Shown: one piece after another, positions 18,710 to 28,015 of the stretch
Numbering within the stretch: position 1 is the stretch's first letter
Layout of the letters: every line of letters starts with the position of its first letter
Assembly: GCF_024362785.1 (NCBI RefSeq)
Contig: NZ_CP093301.1
Span: forward strand, 4,650,001-4,714,000
From: Evansella sp. LMS18
GTDB taxonomy: Bacteria; Bacillota; Bacilli; Bacillales; Salisediminibacteriaceae
Direction of reading: 5' to 3'
DNA length: 64,000 nucleotides
Position numbers and translations under genes: made by a program
Notes under the pieces: generated by a model
What the model was told of the DNA's origin: nothing
Seen by the model: the letters and a program-made list of their open reading frames with translations, nothing else
Database searches by the model: none

Positions 18710-19880
18710 ATTTACCACTCCCTTTTTTAGAAAAACATATACTGTCTATTCGTTCTGCAAGTTTTTCGCAGGCCGTTCCGTTCTCAAAGGTCCCTACACC
18801 CGTTAAGAATATATCCAATTCATTTCTATACAGAGCGTCATCGAATTCTTCTATTTCCTTTAATAATTGGTTCATATCTTGTGCGGTTCTGAAGGGCAGA
18901 TCATCAAGGTCAAAATAGAGTTTCCGTTCTTTTCTCGTATATTCGTAGTAATCAGGAATATAAAGAAAACATGGTTTCCCTGTCACAGTATAATCGAACA
19001 TTAAAGATGAGTAATCTGAAATTAATACATCAGCGCTAATCAGCAGCTCCTGTATATCATTATAAGCTGTTACATCTCTCACATTTTCACCAGTCAGCAA
19101 TGTGTGTGAGCTGTTTATCAAGTGAGGGTGCAGTTTAACGAGTATAACCCAATCACCGCCAAACCTGCTTTTCAGGTTCTCAGTGATTTTATCGTAATTT
19201 AATTTATAAATATCGAGATCATTATTATTCCGGAAAGTCGGGGCATGCAGAAGTACCTTCCTCTCTGCATCAATACCCAGCCCGCTTAATACAGCGGTTC
19301 TTTTCGTTTCACTTTTTTCTGACAGAATGTCATTTCGCGGAATGCCATGCTCGAATATTTCTCCCTCATACCAGAATGATCTCTTAAATATATCGGAACT
19401 ATATTGGCAGCCTGACATTAAGAGATCTAATTTACGTGAATCTTCCTTTGCCTGCTTTATATACTGAGCTGGGAGTACATTTTCCGCGTCTTTTTCAATT
19501 TGTTTTAACCGTAAAGAACTATGCCAGGTCTGAATATAATATTGATTTTTTCTTTTTACAAATAACTCTGTTGTACGAAAGTTAGTAATAACAACCTTTG
19601 ATGTGCATAATTCATAAAAATAACGGAAAGACATCGTTTTTACTTTTCTGACGCCCTTTATATTATGTTTTTCAGGAGTATTAAACGCCCAGACGATGTC
19701 ATATTTCCCGGACGGGAAGTTAGCCAGCACATACTCAGTAATATATTTAGGGCTGCATCCGTACTGGCTTCCATAATAACTGTATAAAAATATTTTATTT
19801 TTCTTCACCGGAAGAAAATTTAAAGTATGAATTAATGCTAAAGCAGCCGATTTTTTTATAAAATTCATTAGGTTGTTCAT
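18696..19880 (-). CDS. CDP-glycerol glycerophosphotransferase family protein (TagB/TagF-like)
   Basis: A peripheral membrane transferase of 394 residues related to TagB/TagF, which move glycerol phosphate from CDP-glycerol to a lipid-linked acceptor. Characteristic blocks are FLYSYYGSQYGCSPKYI, YIQTWHSS with the catalytic His, the HGIPRND stretch, LLHAPTFR, VILVKLHPH and ISDYSSLMFDY. It has the size of a single catalytic domain, so it likely adds one or few phosphoglycerol groups to the polysaccharide rather than making a full teichoic acid. AAAGGAGG precedes the ATG. It overlaps the TagD-like gene by 14 bases. Confidence 0.88.
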   Translation of the reverse strand: MNNLMNFIKKSAALALIHTLNFLPVKKNKIFLYSYYGSQYGCSPKYITEYVLANFPSGKYDIVWAFNTPEKHNIKGVRKVKTMSFRYFYELCTSKVVITNFRTTELFVKRKNQYYIQTWHSSLRLKQIEKDAENVLPAQYIKQAKEDSRKLDLLMSGCQYSSDIFKRSFWYEGEIFEHGIPRNDILSEKSETKRTAVLSGLGIDAERKVLLHAPTFRNNNDLDIYKLNYDKITENLKSRFGGDWVILVKLHPHLINSSHTLLTGENVRDVTAYNDIQELLISADVLISDYSSLMFDYTVTGKPCFLYIPDYYEYTRKERKLYFDLDDLPFRTAQDMNQLLKEIEEFDDALYRNELDIFLTGVGTFENGTACEKLAERIDSICFSKKGSGKYEAV

Positions 19881-19891
19881 GGCCGCCTCCT

Positions 19892-20923
19892 TTATAAATT
19901 AACCCGTTCCAGTACTTGATGACGCTGAGTGAGTTTCGTAAAACCGGTAAACTTTCCTGCAGCGAGGTAAGAAATATTCAGTAAAGGATGAATATGAAAT
20001 AAATTAAGTTGTCTCATGAGGCGCCGGTCATTTTCCGCCGCTTTTTTCAATAACCTGTAACGGCTGTTTATATAACTTTGTATTTCCTTTCTGTGGCTGC
20101 CTTCCGGATCTTTCCTTTTATTCAGAGTCAGCAGTTTGTAATGCTCGAGATTTGTTTTTAATAACATTTTATATGACTCATTAACCAGGTCAGGATAATG
20201 AATTTCTATAAAGGAATGTCTCTCTTTTAAGCCTTTGATAATGTCGAGATTTTTCGGTGTATAGGTTGCTACGATGCTGTCATCCCGCTGGTAATAGTTA
20301 TACAGCGGCTTGTTGACGATTACATATGTACTGACTTGATGCATTATATTATGGGCCCAGAAGACATCCTCAAACAAGACACCCTTTTTAAAAGGAAAGC
20401 TCCTGATGAGGGAGGTTTTATACAATTTTCCCCACGCAAAATTTTTGACTCTCTCATTAATAACTAATTCGTTCATTAGTTCTTTATTGTTTAACACACT
20501 GGTTGAACCATCTCTGCTGAAATAGCGATTGTCAAATAAATGATACGTATCATGTGCGTAATAAAATGCCGATTGCACGACATCAGCTTTGTAATCAAGA
20601 GCAGCGCGCACAAGTTCTTCTACCATTTCCGGTTCAATCCAGTCATCGCTGTCTACAAACATAGTAAATGTACCTTCCGCATAATTCATTCCGTAATTCC
20701 GGGCGTCTGAGAGACCGCCATTTTCCTTATGATAAGCCCTTACACGGTCGTTAGCTAGAGCATACTCATCAGCAATACTTCCACAACTGTCAGGAGAACC
20801 ATCGTTAACTAATATAATGTCCAGATTAGTGTATGACTGATTTAAAATACTCTCTAAACAGCGATGAATATATTTTTCTACCTTATAAATAGGAACAATA
20901 ACGCTCACTTTTGGTTTCAACAT
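19892..20923 (-). CDS. Glycosyltransferase family 2
   Basis: A GT-A transferase of 343 residues with KVSVIVPIYKVEKYIHRCL, ILVNDGSPDSCG and the metal site FVDSDDW near residue 95, followed by the FEDVFWAHN block seen in capsule GT2 enzymes. AGGGAGGAACA precedes the ATG, so the start is well supported even though it lies 41 bases inside the 3' end of the upstream GT4 gene. The overlap indicates coupled translation. Sugar specificity is unknown. Confidence 0.88.
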   Translation of the reverse strand: MLKPKVSVIVPIYKVEKYIHRCLESILNQSYTNLDIILVNDGSPDSCGSIADEYALANDRVRAYHKENGGLSDARNYGMNYAEGTFTMFVDSDDWIEPEMVEELVRAALDYKADVVQSAFYYAHDTYHLFDNRYFSRDGSTSVLNNKELMNELVINERVKNFAWGKLYKTSLIRSFPFKKGVLFEDVFWAHNIMHQVSTYVIVNKPLYNYYQRDDSIVATYTPKNLDIIKGLKERHSFIEIHYPDLVNESYKMLLKTNLEHYKLLTLNKRKDPEGSHRKEIQSYINSRYRLLKKAAENDRRLMRQLNLFHIHPLLNISYLAAGKFTGFTKLTQRHQVLERVNL

Positions 20924-22109
20924 TGTTCCTCCCTACTAAATCGTATAATTTTTCCAGTTCGCGGCTGTTGCTGAAGTCTTTTCGGGCACAGTTTCCTGCC
21001 AGTGTGTTTCTTGTATTTTCATTGTTATAAAGAGCTTCAATGCCGTCAGCTATGCCTTCGATTGATAAATCGCAAATATACCCATCTGTCATATTATTTA
21101 CCTGGCTTGCAGAAGTTTTATAATTGGTGATGACTACAGGTCTGGCCAAAATCTGTGCTTCACCGACCGTGACAGCCTTTCCTTCGTACCTGGAAGGCTG
21201 GACGTATACGTCTGCTGCTTTTACATATGGGTAAGGGTTTATCTTTTTACCAAGCAGGATAAAACTATTCTGCAGATTTGTCTCTCTTATCAGATTTCTG
21301 ATTTTATCTTCATCCCCGCCGTAACCAACTATATACCAGGCTAAATTACTGTATCCCCTGTCGTGGAGTAGCTTTAATGCTTTTACCGCATTATCAATTC
21401 CTTTGGCATGGGATAACCTTGCTACTGTAACAAGAGCAAACCTTTTGTCCTGGGAGATTTCATTTTCAGTGTTTTCCTCAGCAAGAGTCCGCACTAAATC
21501 CGGCGAGGTTATATTTTCAATAACTATAACTTTCTCCTGTAATGTGGGGTATTTTTGAATGAATGCTTTCCTGCATTGATCAGATACAGCGATAATATAA
21601 TGAAACTTATTCCACATCTCTAAGTCGGTCTCGATATCTGTTTCAACAGTTGAATAGTCTGTATGGATCCACGCTATCTTTACATCAGCCTCCACTTTTT
21701 CGGCAACAAAGTAGTGTGGCCATAGATAGCTTATTGCCGCATCGTATTTTCCTTTATGGGCCGGAAGAAAAGGAAGCGAATATTTCCACATGTACTGCAT
21801 TTGCTTATAGCCGTTCTCCAATGATACGCCTTTGTTTGCCTTATATTTTGCATAGAGCCTGACTGCCCCAAGCGGGAGACGGCCACTTTTTAATACATCT
21901 TTGATGGACAACCTGAAAGTTTTATAAACTGGAGATTCATGGAGTAAATTACTTTTCCCTGGGATCTGATCCATGAATTCGCCAGTATGGCTGTATAACA
22001 TTAAATTTACGTCATAGCTGGTATAATCAAAGTTACTCAGCATGCTGATAAGACTTCTTTCAACACCGCCAACCTCCATATCGAAGGATGAAATCAACAC
22101 TTTTTTCAT
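20883..22109 (-). CDS. Glycosyltransferase family 4
   Basis: A GT-B transferase of 408 residues. It opens with KKVLISSFDMEVGGVERSL and has VTVARLSHAKGIDNAV and YVQPSRYEGKAVTVGEAQIL as donor-site motifs. GGAGGCGTTT precedes the ATG. It shares its motif arrangement with the GT4 genes at 14.9-17.3 kb and is probably a paralogue. It overlaps the next gene by 41 bases. It acts on the cytoplasmic face; the sugar is unknown. Confidence 0.88.
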   Translation of the reverse strand: MKKVLISSFDMEVGGVERSLISMLSNFDYTSYDVNLMLYSHTGEFMDQIPGKSNLLHESPVYKTFRLSIKDVLKSGRLPLGAVRLYAKYKANKGVSLENGYKQMQYMWKYSLPFLPAHKGKYDAAISYLWPHYFVAEKVEADVKIAWIHTDYSTVETDIETDLEMWNKFHYIIAVSDQCRKAFIQKYPTLQEKVIVIENITSPDLVRTLAEENTENEISQDKRFALVTVARLSHAKGIDNAVKALKLLHDRGYSNLAWYIVGYGGDEDKIRNLIRETNLQNSFILLGKKINPYPYVKAADVYVQPSRYEGKAVTVGEAQILARPVVITNYKTSASQVNNMTDGYICDLSIEGIADGIEALYNNENTRNTLAGNCARKDFSNSRELEKLYDLVGRNNVETKSERYCSYL

Positions 22110-22122
22110 AAACGCCTCCTAC

Positions 22123-23244
22123 TCATTCCCGGTAAATAGAAATAATACTGGAAATACCTCCAGACATAGAATAACCTTTATTTTCAAAGGCTTTAATAAT
22201 CCTCTTTTTATCTGTCTCCTTTTTACAAACGTTTGATAATACTTCCTCAGCCCATTCTTCTGGTTTTTGCTCTAGAGAAAGCTTTGTAACTAAACCAACT
22301 TCAATATCTGCTTCAGGCTGCACAGCTTCGGACACAACGCATGGCAGCCCGCTCGCCTGCGCTTCCAGTAAAACAAGGCCAAGTCCTTCGTATACAGAAG
22401 GGAAGACAAAGATATCCATGCATTTTAGCAGTATGTCTATATCTTTTCGTATACCTGTAAAAATTACTTTGTCCTCCAGTCCTTCTTTTTTCACTTCTGC
22501 TTCAGTGATGCTTCGTAAATCTCCATCCCCTACAAGCAATAGTTTGAAGTCATCCTCTTTTTTCAGTACTTCTTTAAAGATTTTCAAAAGATACGAGTGA
22601 TTTTTCGGGGCAATAAATCTGCCTATATGTCCAATAACTTTAACATTTTTTAACCCTAGTTCTTCTTTTAACAAGCTAACTTCTTTCTGATGATCTTCAA
22701 GAAAACTTGAATAATCTATTAAGTTAGGAAAATACGAAAACCTTCGTTTCTTTAATTGCCGTGGTCCGAATAAATATCTTCCTGCTTCATTACTGCATGC
22801 AAGTAAATGAGTGGAAACGGCAGAAGTAAGGCTTCTCATGCCTCTGATGTAAAGCTTTCTTGATATGCTTTCACTATCATCAAGAGTGGTATGTGCATGG
22901 GCAATACGTTTATGAATACCCGCCAGCATTGCAGCAGAATTAGCGATACCGCAGTGAAATAAAGTATGGGAATGGACAGCATCGTAAGGTCCATATTCCT
23001 TCATAATCCTGACCAGCTCTTTAACAGACTGATTATTTGATAGTTTAATAACAGTTCCGCCAAGTTCCCTGATTTCTTTGTCGTAGTATGCATCTTCCTT
23101 GCTGAAGGATACAAAATCAAATTGTACTTGCTTCCTGTCAACATTTCTAAAAATATTCATCAGCATTGTTTCCGTGCCACCACAATTCATAGCCCCTGTT
23201 ATATGAAGGATTTTAAGCGGCTTCAATGTTGTGGCCGAACTCAT
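22123..23244 (-). CDS. Glycosyltransferase family 4, EpsF-like
   Basis: A GT-B transferase of about 373 residues resembling Bacillus EpsF: ILHITGAMNCGGTETMLMN near the N-terminus, then VQFDFVSF, a YDKEIRELGG block, IGHIGRFIAPKNH and VFPSVYEGLGLVLLEAQASGLP. The frame opens at 23283, but AAAAGGGATGG lies just before the ATG at 23244. That ATG overlaps the aminotransferase stop by four bases. A second EpsF-like gene lies at 26.9-28.0 kb, so the locus has two related copies. Confidence 0.87.
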   Translation of the reverse strand: MSSATTLKPLKILHITGAMNCGGTETMLMNIFRNVDRKQVQFDFVSFSKEDAYYDKEIRELGGTVIKLSNNQSVKELVRIMKEYGPYDAVHSHTLFHCGIANSAAMLAGIHKRIAHAHTTLDDSESISRKLYIRGMRSLTSAVSTHLLACSNEAGRYLFGPRQLKKRRFSYFPNLIDYSSFLEDHQKEVSLLKEELGLKNVKVIGHIGRFIAPKNHSYLLKIFKEVLKKEDDFKLLLVGDGDLRSITEAEVKKEGLEDKVIFTGIRKDIDILLKCMDIFVFPSVYEGLGLVLLEAQASGLPCVVSEAVQPEADIEVGLVTKLSLEQKPEEWAEEVLSNVCKKETDKKRIIKAFENKGYSMSGGISSIISIYRE

Positions 23245-24410
23245 ATGACCATCCCTTTTAATTTCATGGTCCCCTTTATACAAGCCAGTATTCTTACCAT
23301 ATCATCCTCTGTTAAGCTTGACCCTGACGGCAGGCAGATTCCTTTTTGAAAGAGTTGTTCAGATATGCTTTCCTTGTCATTATGTGGATAGTATTTGCAA
23401 TTTTTAAACAAAGGCTGTAAATGAAGTGGTTTCCAGACAGGCCTGGCTTCAATATTCTCCAATGTGAGAGCCTGAAGAATTGATTTTACTGAAGTACCAG
23501 TTACTTCTTCATTTATTGTACATACAGTCAGCCAGCGGCTGGAAGTAGTGTTTGCTAATTCCGGCATAAAATCAATCCCATTTAAACAGGATAATTCCTG
23601 AAAGTAACGCCTGAAAATGCTTCTTCTTGATTCTACTCTTTCATTTAGAACCTGCAGCTGCGCAATACCTATTCCAGCTAAAACATTGCTCATCCGGTAA
23701 TTGTAACCTGTTTCGCTATGCTGGTAATGGGGCGCAGGATCTCTTGCCTGGGTTGCCAGGAACCTTGCTTTATTCAGCGCTTCTTTATTATTGGAGAGAA
23801 GAGCCCCGCCGCCGGATGTAGTAATAATTTTATTTCCATTAAAGGAATAGACGCCAAAATCCCCAAATGTTCCGCTTGCCTTCCCTTTGTATGAAGCTCC
23901 CAGTGATTCAGCCGCATCCTCAATGACAGGAACATTGAAATGACTGCATATGGAAATGATTTCTTCCATTTTTGCACTCTGGCCGTAAAGATTAACAACG
24001 ATCACTGCCTTCGGTAGTTTACCTGATAAAAAGCTATCCCCCAATGCCCTCTCCAACGCTATAGGAGACATATTCCACGTCTCAGGCTCTGAATCAATGA
24101 AAACAGGTTCAGCACCTTGATACAATATTGGATTAGCGCTTGCTACAAACGTGAGACTGGAACAGAAAACTGTATCACCAGCCTGAACCTCAAGCAAGGA
24201 AAGAGCGAGATGAATAGCCGCTGTTCCTGAACTTACAGCAACAGCATCATCCACCATTGCATATTCTGCAATCGCTTTTTCAAATTGCTGTAAATTCGGG
24301 CCAACAGGGGCTATCCAGTTTGTCTCAAAGGCATTTTTAATATATTCCATCTCTCTGCCACTCATATGAGGCGGAGATAAGAAGATTTTATTTTTGATTA
24401 TTTGCTTCAA
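23241..24410 (-). CDS. DegT/DnrJ/EryC1/StrS aminotransferase (EpsN/PglE-like)
   Basis: A PLP-dependent sugar aminotransferase of 389 residues. It shows FLSPPHMSGREMEYI at the N-terminus, the cofactor region AVSSGTAAIHLAL, VIEDAAESLGASYKG, and the Schiff-base lysine block FNGNKIITTSGGG. EpsN and PglE aminate the 4-keto sugar made by an EpsC/PglF dehydratase, and such a dehydratase lies at 31.3-33.1 kb. The product would be a UDP-4-amino-4,6-dideoxy sugar. The start is TTG, eight bases after AAGGTG. The acetyltransferase partner (EpsM/PglD) is not seen in the window. Confidence 0.9.
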   Translation of the reverse strand: MKQIIKNKIFLSPPHMSGREMEYIKNAFETNWIAPVGPNLQQFEKAIAEYAMVDDAVAVSSGTAAIHLALSLLEVQAGDTVFCSSLTFVASANPILYQGAEPVFIDSEPETWNMSPIALERALGDSFLSGKLPKAVIVVNLYGQSAKMEEIISICSHFNVPVIEDAAESLGASYKGKASGTFGDFGVYSFNGNKIITTSGGGALLSNNKEALNKARFLATQARDPAPHYQHSETGYNYRMSNVLAGIGIAQLQVLNERVESRRSIFRRYFQELSCLNGIDFMPELANTTSSRWLTVCTINEEVTGTSVKSILQALTLENIEARPVWKPLHLQPLFKNCKYYPHNDKESISEQLFQKGICLPSGSSLTEDDMVRILACIKGTMKLKGMVI

Positions 24411-24446
24411 GGCTCTGGCACCTTCTTTCCTATGAATAGGGATCCA

Positions 24447-24611
24447 TTATTTTTTCTGCTCGGTCATATCCTGGGCTGAAGATAAAATACTTTCTTTGAT
24501 TTCTTCAACTAACTGGAAGGCATCAATATTATCATTCGTCTGTCCTTTATGATGCAAATCCACTAAGAGTGATTTCAATTTTTCTTCAGTAAAATTATCT
24601 GGTAATTTCAT
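24447..24611 (-). CDS. Small hypothetical protein of the eps locus
   Basis: A 54-codon frame fills the gap between the polymerase and the aminotransferase genes. It begins MKLPDNFTEEKLKSLL and ends in a charged tail (DMTEQKK). It looks soluble and helical, with many acidic and lysine residues and no membrane helix. AGGTGA lies 11 bases before the ATG. Codon use resembles its neighbours. I do not recognise the family. Its position inside the operon suggests a role linked to polymer assembly, but no function can be assigned. Confidence 0.5.
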   Translation of the reverse strand: MKLPDNFTEEKLKSLLVDLHHKGQTNDNIDAFQLVEEIKESILSSAQDMTEQKK

Positions 24612-24645
24612 AACTTTTGTTCACCTGCTTATGGATGATTTTTAC

Positions 24646-25722
24646 TTATAAATCAAAAAAATCACTCCGATATTCAATATGGAGTGAATGAACGTGCTCA
24701 TAATAAAAATAAATAAAATAAAAAATAAGGATTAAATAATATATAAGCTTTTGATCCTTTTCCTTAAATACTTTTACTATCCAGGCAATCAATATTAATT
24801 GGTACAACCCGAAATAAATAGAGAACCTTGCAAAAAGCCAGTTTTGTAAAGATATAACCATAAATACAAAGTTCAATAAACATAGATTAATAAAGTAATC
24901 ACTGTTAGGAAAAACTTCCCTCAGTTTATCCCTTCCAAGATATGCAAGAATTAAGGGAGCTGCATTTACTGCTATCCTTATAATATTTGCCCCTCCTTCT
25001 GCAAAGTCGCTGTACCCACCATACTGCGTATCACTAATTGCCGAAAACAGCATTTCTGAAAAGTGGTTATAACCTATGACGATGATAACTGCGAGAGCAA
25101 GAAGTGCAGCTGTAGTTTTTGTCCATGCTTTTCTTCTGATTAAAAAATATATAGGTATAAATATTAGTGCACTCTGATGAAAAGTTGAGGCTAAAAGCAC
25201 GACAAGAGTGAACTTTTTCCAGCTGCCGTCAATGATATATTTCGTTGCTGCAAAAATAATCGCAGCTGCAAGAAACTGCCTGATGCCATTCATTGAAACT
25301 AAAAAAAAACCTCCCGTTATATAAACGTAAAGGGCCAGCTCAAACATTCTGGCATAGTTATACAGAGCAATAACAATTAAGACGTTAGTAATCAGAGCAG
25401 TAGTGAAAATTAAAATTTGCGGGTCGCTGCTAATCTGCTGTAACAGCATTTGCAGTATTCCAAATCCCATGTCTTTTTCTTCTCTAATAATTTCCCAAGT
25501 AAATTGGTTTGTTTCATAAGTATGTCTGTAGAAATAAGTATCTCCAATATTCCGACGTAAGCCTGATATGATAACTAGAGTGACCATTGCTCCAAAGGCG
25601 AAAAGTTTACTAGGTTTTACCGGGACTGGTGACAGCGAAGTAGCAGCAGAAGGGACTGCTATAAATCTTGAAAACAAGGAAAAACTGAAAACAATGGCAA
25701 GGTTTGCATATAAAATTTCCAT
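24646..25722 (-). CDS. EpsG-family polysaccharide polymerase (Wzy-like membrane protein)
   Basis: A polytopic membrane protein of 358 residues with about ten helices. The conserved EpsG features are visible: the SGLRRNIGDTYFYRHTY block near residue 53, GFGILQMLLQ, MNGIRQFLAAAI in mid-protein and STFHQSALIFIPIYFL. EpsG proteins are thought to polymerise the repeat unit outside the membrane in Bacillus biofilm matrix synthesis. AAAGGA precedes the ATG. It is the only polymerase candidate in the locus. The 271-base gap upstream (25723-25993) holds only a possible gene remnant. Confidence 0.87.
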   Translation of the reverse strand: MEILYANLAIVFSFSLFSRFIAVPSAATSLSPVPVKPSKLFAFGAMVTLVIISGLRRNIGDTYFYRHTYETNQFTWEIIREEKDMGFGILQMLLQQISSDPQILIFTTALITNVLIVIALYNYARMFELALYVYITGGFFLVSMNGIRQFLAAAIIFAATKYIIDGSWKKFTLVVLLASTFHQSALIFIPIYFLIRRKAWTKTTAALLALAVIIVIGYNHFSEMLFSAISDTQYGGYSDFAEGGANIIRIAVNAAPLILAYLGRDKLREVFPNSDYFINLCLLNFVFMVISLQNWLFARFSIYFGLYQLILIAWIVKVFKEKDQKLIYYLILIFYFIYFYYEHVHSLHIEYRSDFFDL

Positions 25723-25765
25723 CTGAATTTCCTTTCAAATCTAAACTCCTTGTATTGGAAAGAGA

Positions 25766-25921
25766 TTAGTTATCAACAGGTACTCTGTTTATAATAAATG
25801 TTTTAATCCATATCCATGACCGAAATATGTTTCTGGGATGTTGTGAATTCCTGATAATTTTCTCGTTAAAATATTTGGGACTTTGACGTCTTTCTGAATA
25901 TTTGGCGCAAATAGGCTCTGG
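25766..25921 (-). pseudogene. Possible remnant of a decayed gene
   Basis: The gap between the polymerase and a GT2 gene has a frame of 51 codons with no ribosome site and no start in place. Its translation looks like a real protein end: basic and aromatic residues in blocks such as RRQSPKYFNEKIIRN and RSWIWIKTFIINRVP. It may be the tail of a deleted glycosyltransferase, but similarity was judged by eye only and the frame could be chance. Confidence 0.22.
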
Positions 25922-25993
25922 CTATGAAACCTGATTAACATACACCTATTCTTTGTTTATTAGCCCAAACAACTCTCCAGACATTCTATCTGC

Positions 25994-26872
25994 TCAAGAC
26001 TTCACTAATATATATATATACAGCATCGTTCCCACTGGCATTGCCAGAATGGTTAATAATTTGCTTGGTGTTTCCTTCAGAAATCTCCGGTTTCTTAGGA
26101 GGAGGCTGCTTGAGACATAATGAATTGCCTGCCGGAACTTAAAGCTAGTCGAAGCAAACGGAAGTTTCATCAATTCAACTCTTAAAAAAGAAAAACCTTT
26201 TGGATTTCTTTTATATTGATTCAGCATATTTAAAGATGAGCCATCCTCTAGGTATTCAACTACACAAAGAGGTTCATTTAATAACAGCATCTGGTAATCT
26301 TCGTCTATTTTATGATACTTGTAACTTAATCCTACATATTTTTCATCTTTGTAAACTGGATAAGGATATTTCTTTGTTAGTTCAGAGCGATAAATTAGTT
26401 TTTTATCACCTGTTACTTTGTGTGTCATATAAAGATCGTATAACGTAGTACTATTTAAATGCGTTGGAAGTTTTGAACCAACTACTTCTCCATTTTTATA
26501 AACATCAAGTCCGACTATACCACTCACTTTATTGCTACCATGTTTTCTCCAAAAAGAAACTATCAGTTCCACAGCATCAATGGGCATGTAATCATCTGAA
26601 TCAATGCAAACATTTAGCTCTGTATCTATCATTTCATAAGCAGTATTATGTGCACCATGCATCCCCTGATTCTCTTGATAATAGTACTTAATTGGAACAA
26701 CACTCTCTTCTATCCAACTATTGATTAACTCCTTTGTATTATCAGTAGAGCCGTCGTCAATTATAAGCCAGATAAAATCCTTACATGTTTGTCTTTTTAA
26801 GCTTTCATAACAAAGATGGAGAGAATAGGCTCTGTTGAATGTAGGTGTAAATATGGTTAATGTTGGTCCCAA
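25994..26872 (-). CDS. Glycosyltransferase family 2
   Basis: A GT-A transferase of about 292 residues. It shows LTIFTPTFNRAYSL at the N-terminus, WLIIDDGSTDNT, NVCIDSDDYMP as metal site, and a C-terminal hydrophobic helix (ILAMPVGTMLYIYIL) that probably anchors it to the membrane. The frame opens with GTG at 26881, but AGGAAGTGA sits at the better distance from a TTG at 26872. It is close to the EpsF-like gene upstream (13 bases). Specificity is unknown. Confidence 0.85.
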   Translation of the reverse strand: MGPTLTIFTPTFNRAYSLHLCYESLKRQTCKDFIWLIIDDGSTDNTKELINSWIEESVVPIKYYYQENQGMHGAHNTAYEMIDTELNVCIDSDDYMPIDAVELIVSFWRKHGSNKVSGIVGLDVYKNGEVVGSKLPTHLNSTTLYDLYMTHKVTGDKKLIYRSELTKKYPYPVYKDEKYVGLSYKYHKIDEDYQMLLLNEPLCVVEYLEDGSSLNMLNQYKRNPKGFSFLRVELMKLPFASTSFKFRQAIHYVSSSLLLRNRRFLKETPSKLLTILAMPVGTMLYIYILVKS

Positions 26873-26884
26873 ATTAATCACTTC

Positions 26885-28003
26885 CTATTTTAAAGCCTGT
26901 AGTGAGTGAGCAGTATAAAACCCACAAAGCCAGTCAGCCATAGTTGCAGTATCATAACCTTTATTACGTATTACATTTGATGTGTCTTTATGTTCATAGG
27001 TGGTAGAAAGAATACTTTCAGCCCATTTTTCCGGAGAATCATTTAAACTTTTAAATTTCAGCCTCCCAGTGATATCAGTTTCTTTTGTAATTGTGTCAGA
27101 AACAATGCAATTTAAACCTGCAGCCTGTGCTTCCACCAGCACGACTGGCAATCCTTCAAAAAGTGAAGGAAATAAAAACAGGTCAAAGCTCTGAAAAAGA
27201 TCAGCGACATCTTCTCTAACACCAAGGAACCTAACATGTTCGGATAATCCTAAAGACTTGACCTTTTGTTCAACAGCTTTTCTTAAATGCCCCTCGCCTG
27301 CTAATACTAGCAGCGAATCAGGTTCTCTCTCTTGAACTTCTTTAAAGATATCAATAAGGAAATCATGATTTTTTTGTTTGTTAATTCTTCCTATATGCCC
27401 AATAACTAATTTATTTCCCGTTTGTAATTCATTTCTTACTCTAGCCCGTACTTGTTCATTAAATTTAAATTTTTTAACGTCAACTGCATTATTTAACACT
27501 TTTATATCTCCACGATCTGGATGGTTCTTTCCAAACAGCCATTCGCCAGCTTTTTTTGAACAGGCGAAATAATTATTTGGATTATTTTTCATTACAGACC
27601 TTGCATATAACCGAAACGGATATTTTAAATCTAATCCCAGATCACTTAGGTGGCTGTGGGCAATCCTGCAAGGAATATCAGCTCTATTAGCGGCTCTTAA
27701 AACAAAACTGCTGTTTTCGTTAATATGAGAATGGACGACCTTGTAATAACTATGCTTTTTGAAAAACTCATCCAGTTGTTTAAAATATAATCTGTAGTTA
27801 CCAGGACGAATTTGAGGCATTCTGAATAATTTTCCACCCAAATCAATAATTTCCTTATCATAATGCCCTTCTTCGTTACGATGAACCATAAAATCAAATT
27901 GTATTTTTGTACGGTCGACTTGTCTGTAATAGTTCATCAACATAGTTTCAAGTCCACCACGATTCATAATTGTTACAACTTGTAGTATTCTTATTGGTCT
28001 CAT
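26885..28003 (-). CDS. Glycosyltransferase family 4, EpsF-like
   Basis: A GT-B transferase of about 372 residues closely following the EpsF pattern of Bacillus subtilis: ILQVVTIMNRGGLETMLMN, KIQFDFMVHRNEEGHYDKEI, VVHSHINENS, IGHIGRINKQKNH and FLFPSLFEGLPVVLVEAQAAG. GGGGGTGG precedes the ATG at 28003; the frame also opens with a GTG three codons earlier. Position within an eps-type operon supports a role in the repeat unit. Confidence 0.9.
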   Translation of the reverse strand: MRPIRILQVVTIMNRGGLETMLMNYYRQVDRTKIQFDFMVHRNEEGHYDKEIIDLGGKLFRMPQIRPGNYRLYFKQLDEFFKKHSYYKVVHSHINENSSFVLRAANRADIPCRIAHSHLSDLGLDLKYPFRLYARSVMKNNPNNYFACSKKAGEWLFGKNHPDRGDIKVLNNAVDVKKFKFNEQVRARVRNELQTGNKLVIGHIGRINKQKNHDFLIDIFKEVQEREPDSLLVLAGEGHLRKAVEQKVKSLGLSEHVRFLGVREDVADLFQSFDLFLFPSLFEGLPVVLVEAQAAGLNCIVSDTITKETDITGRLKFKSLNDSPEKWAESILSTTYEHKDTSNVIRNKGYDTATMADWLCGFYTAHSLQALK

Positions 28004-28015
28004 AATTGCCACCCC

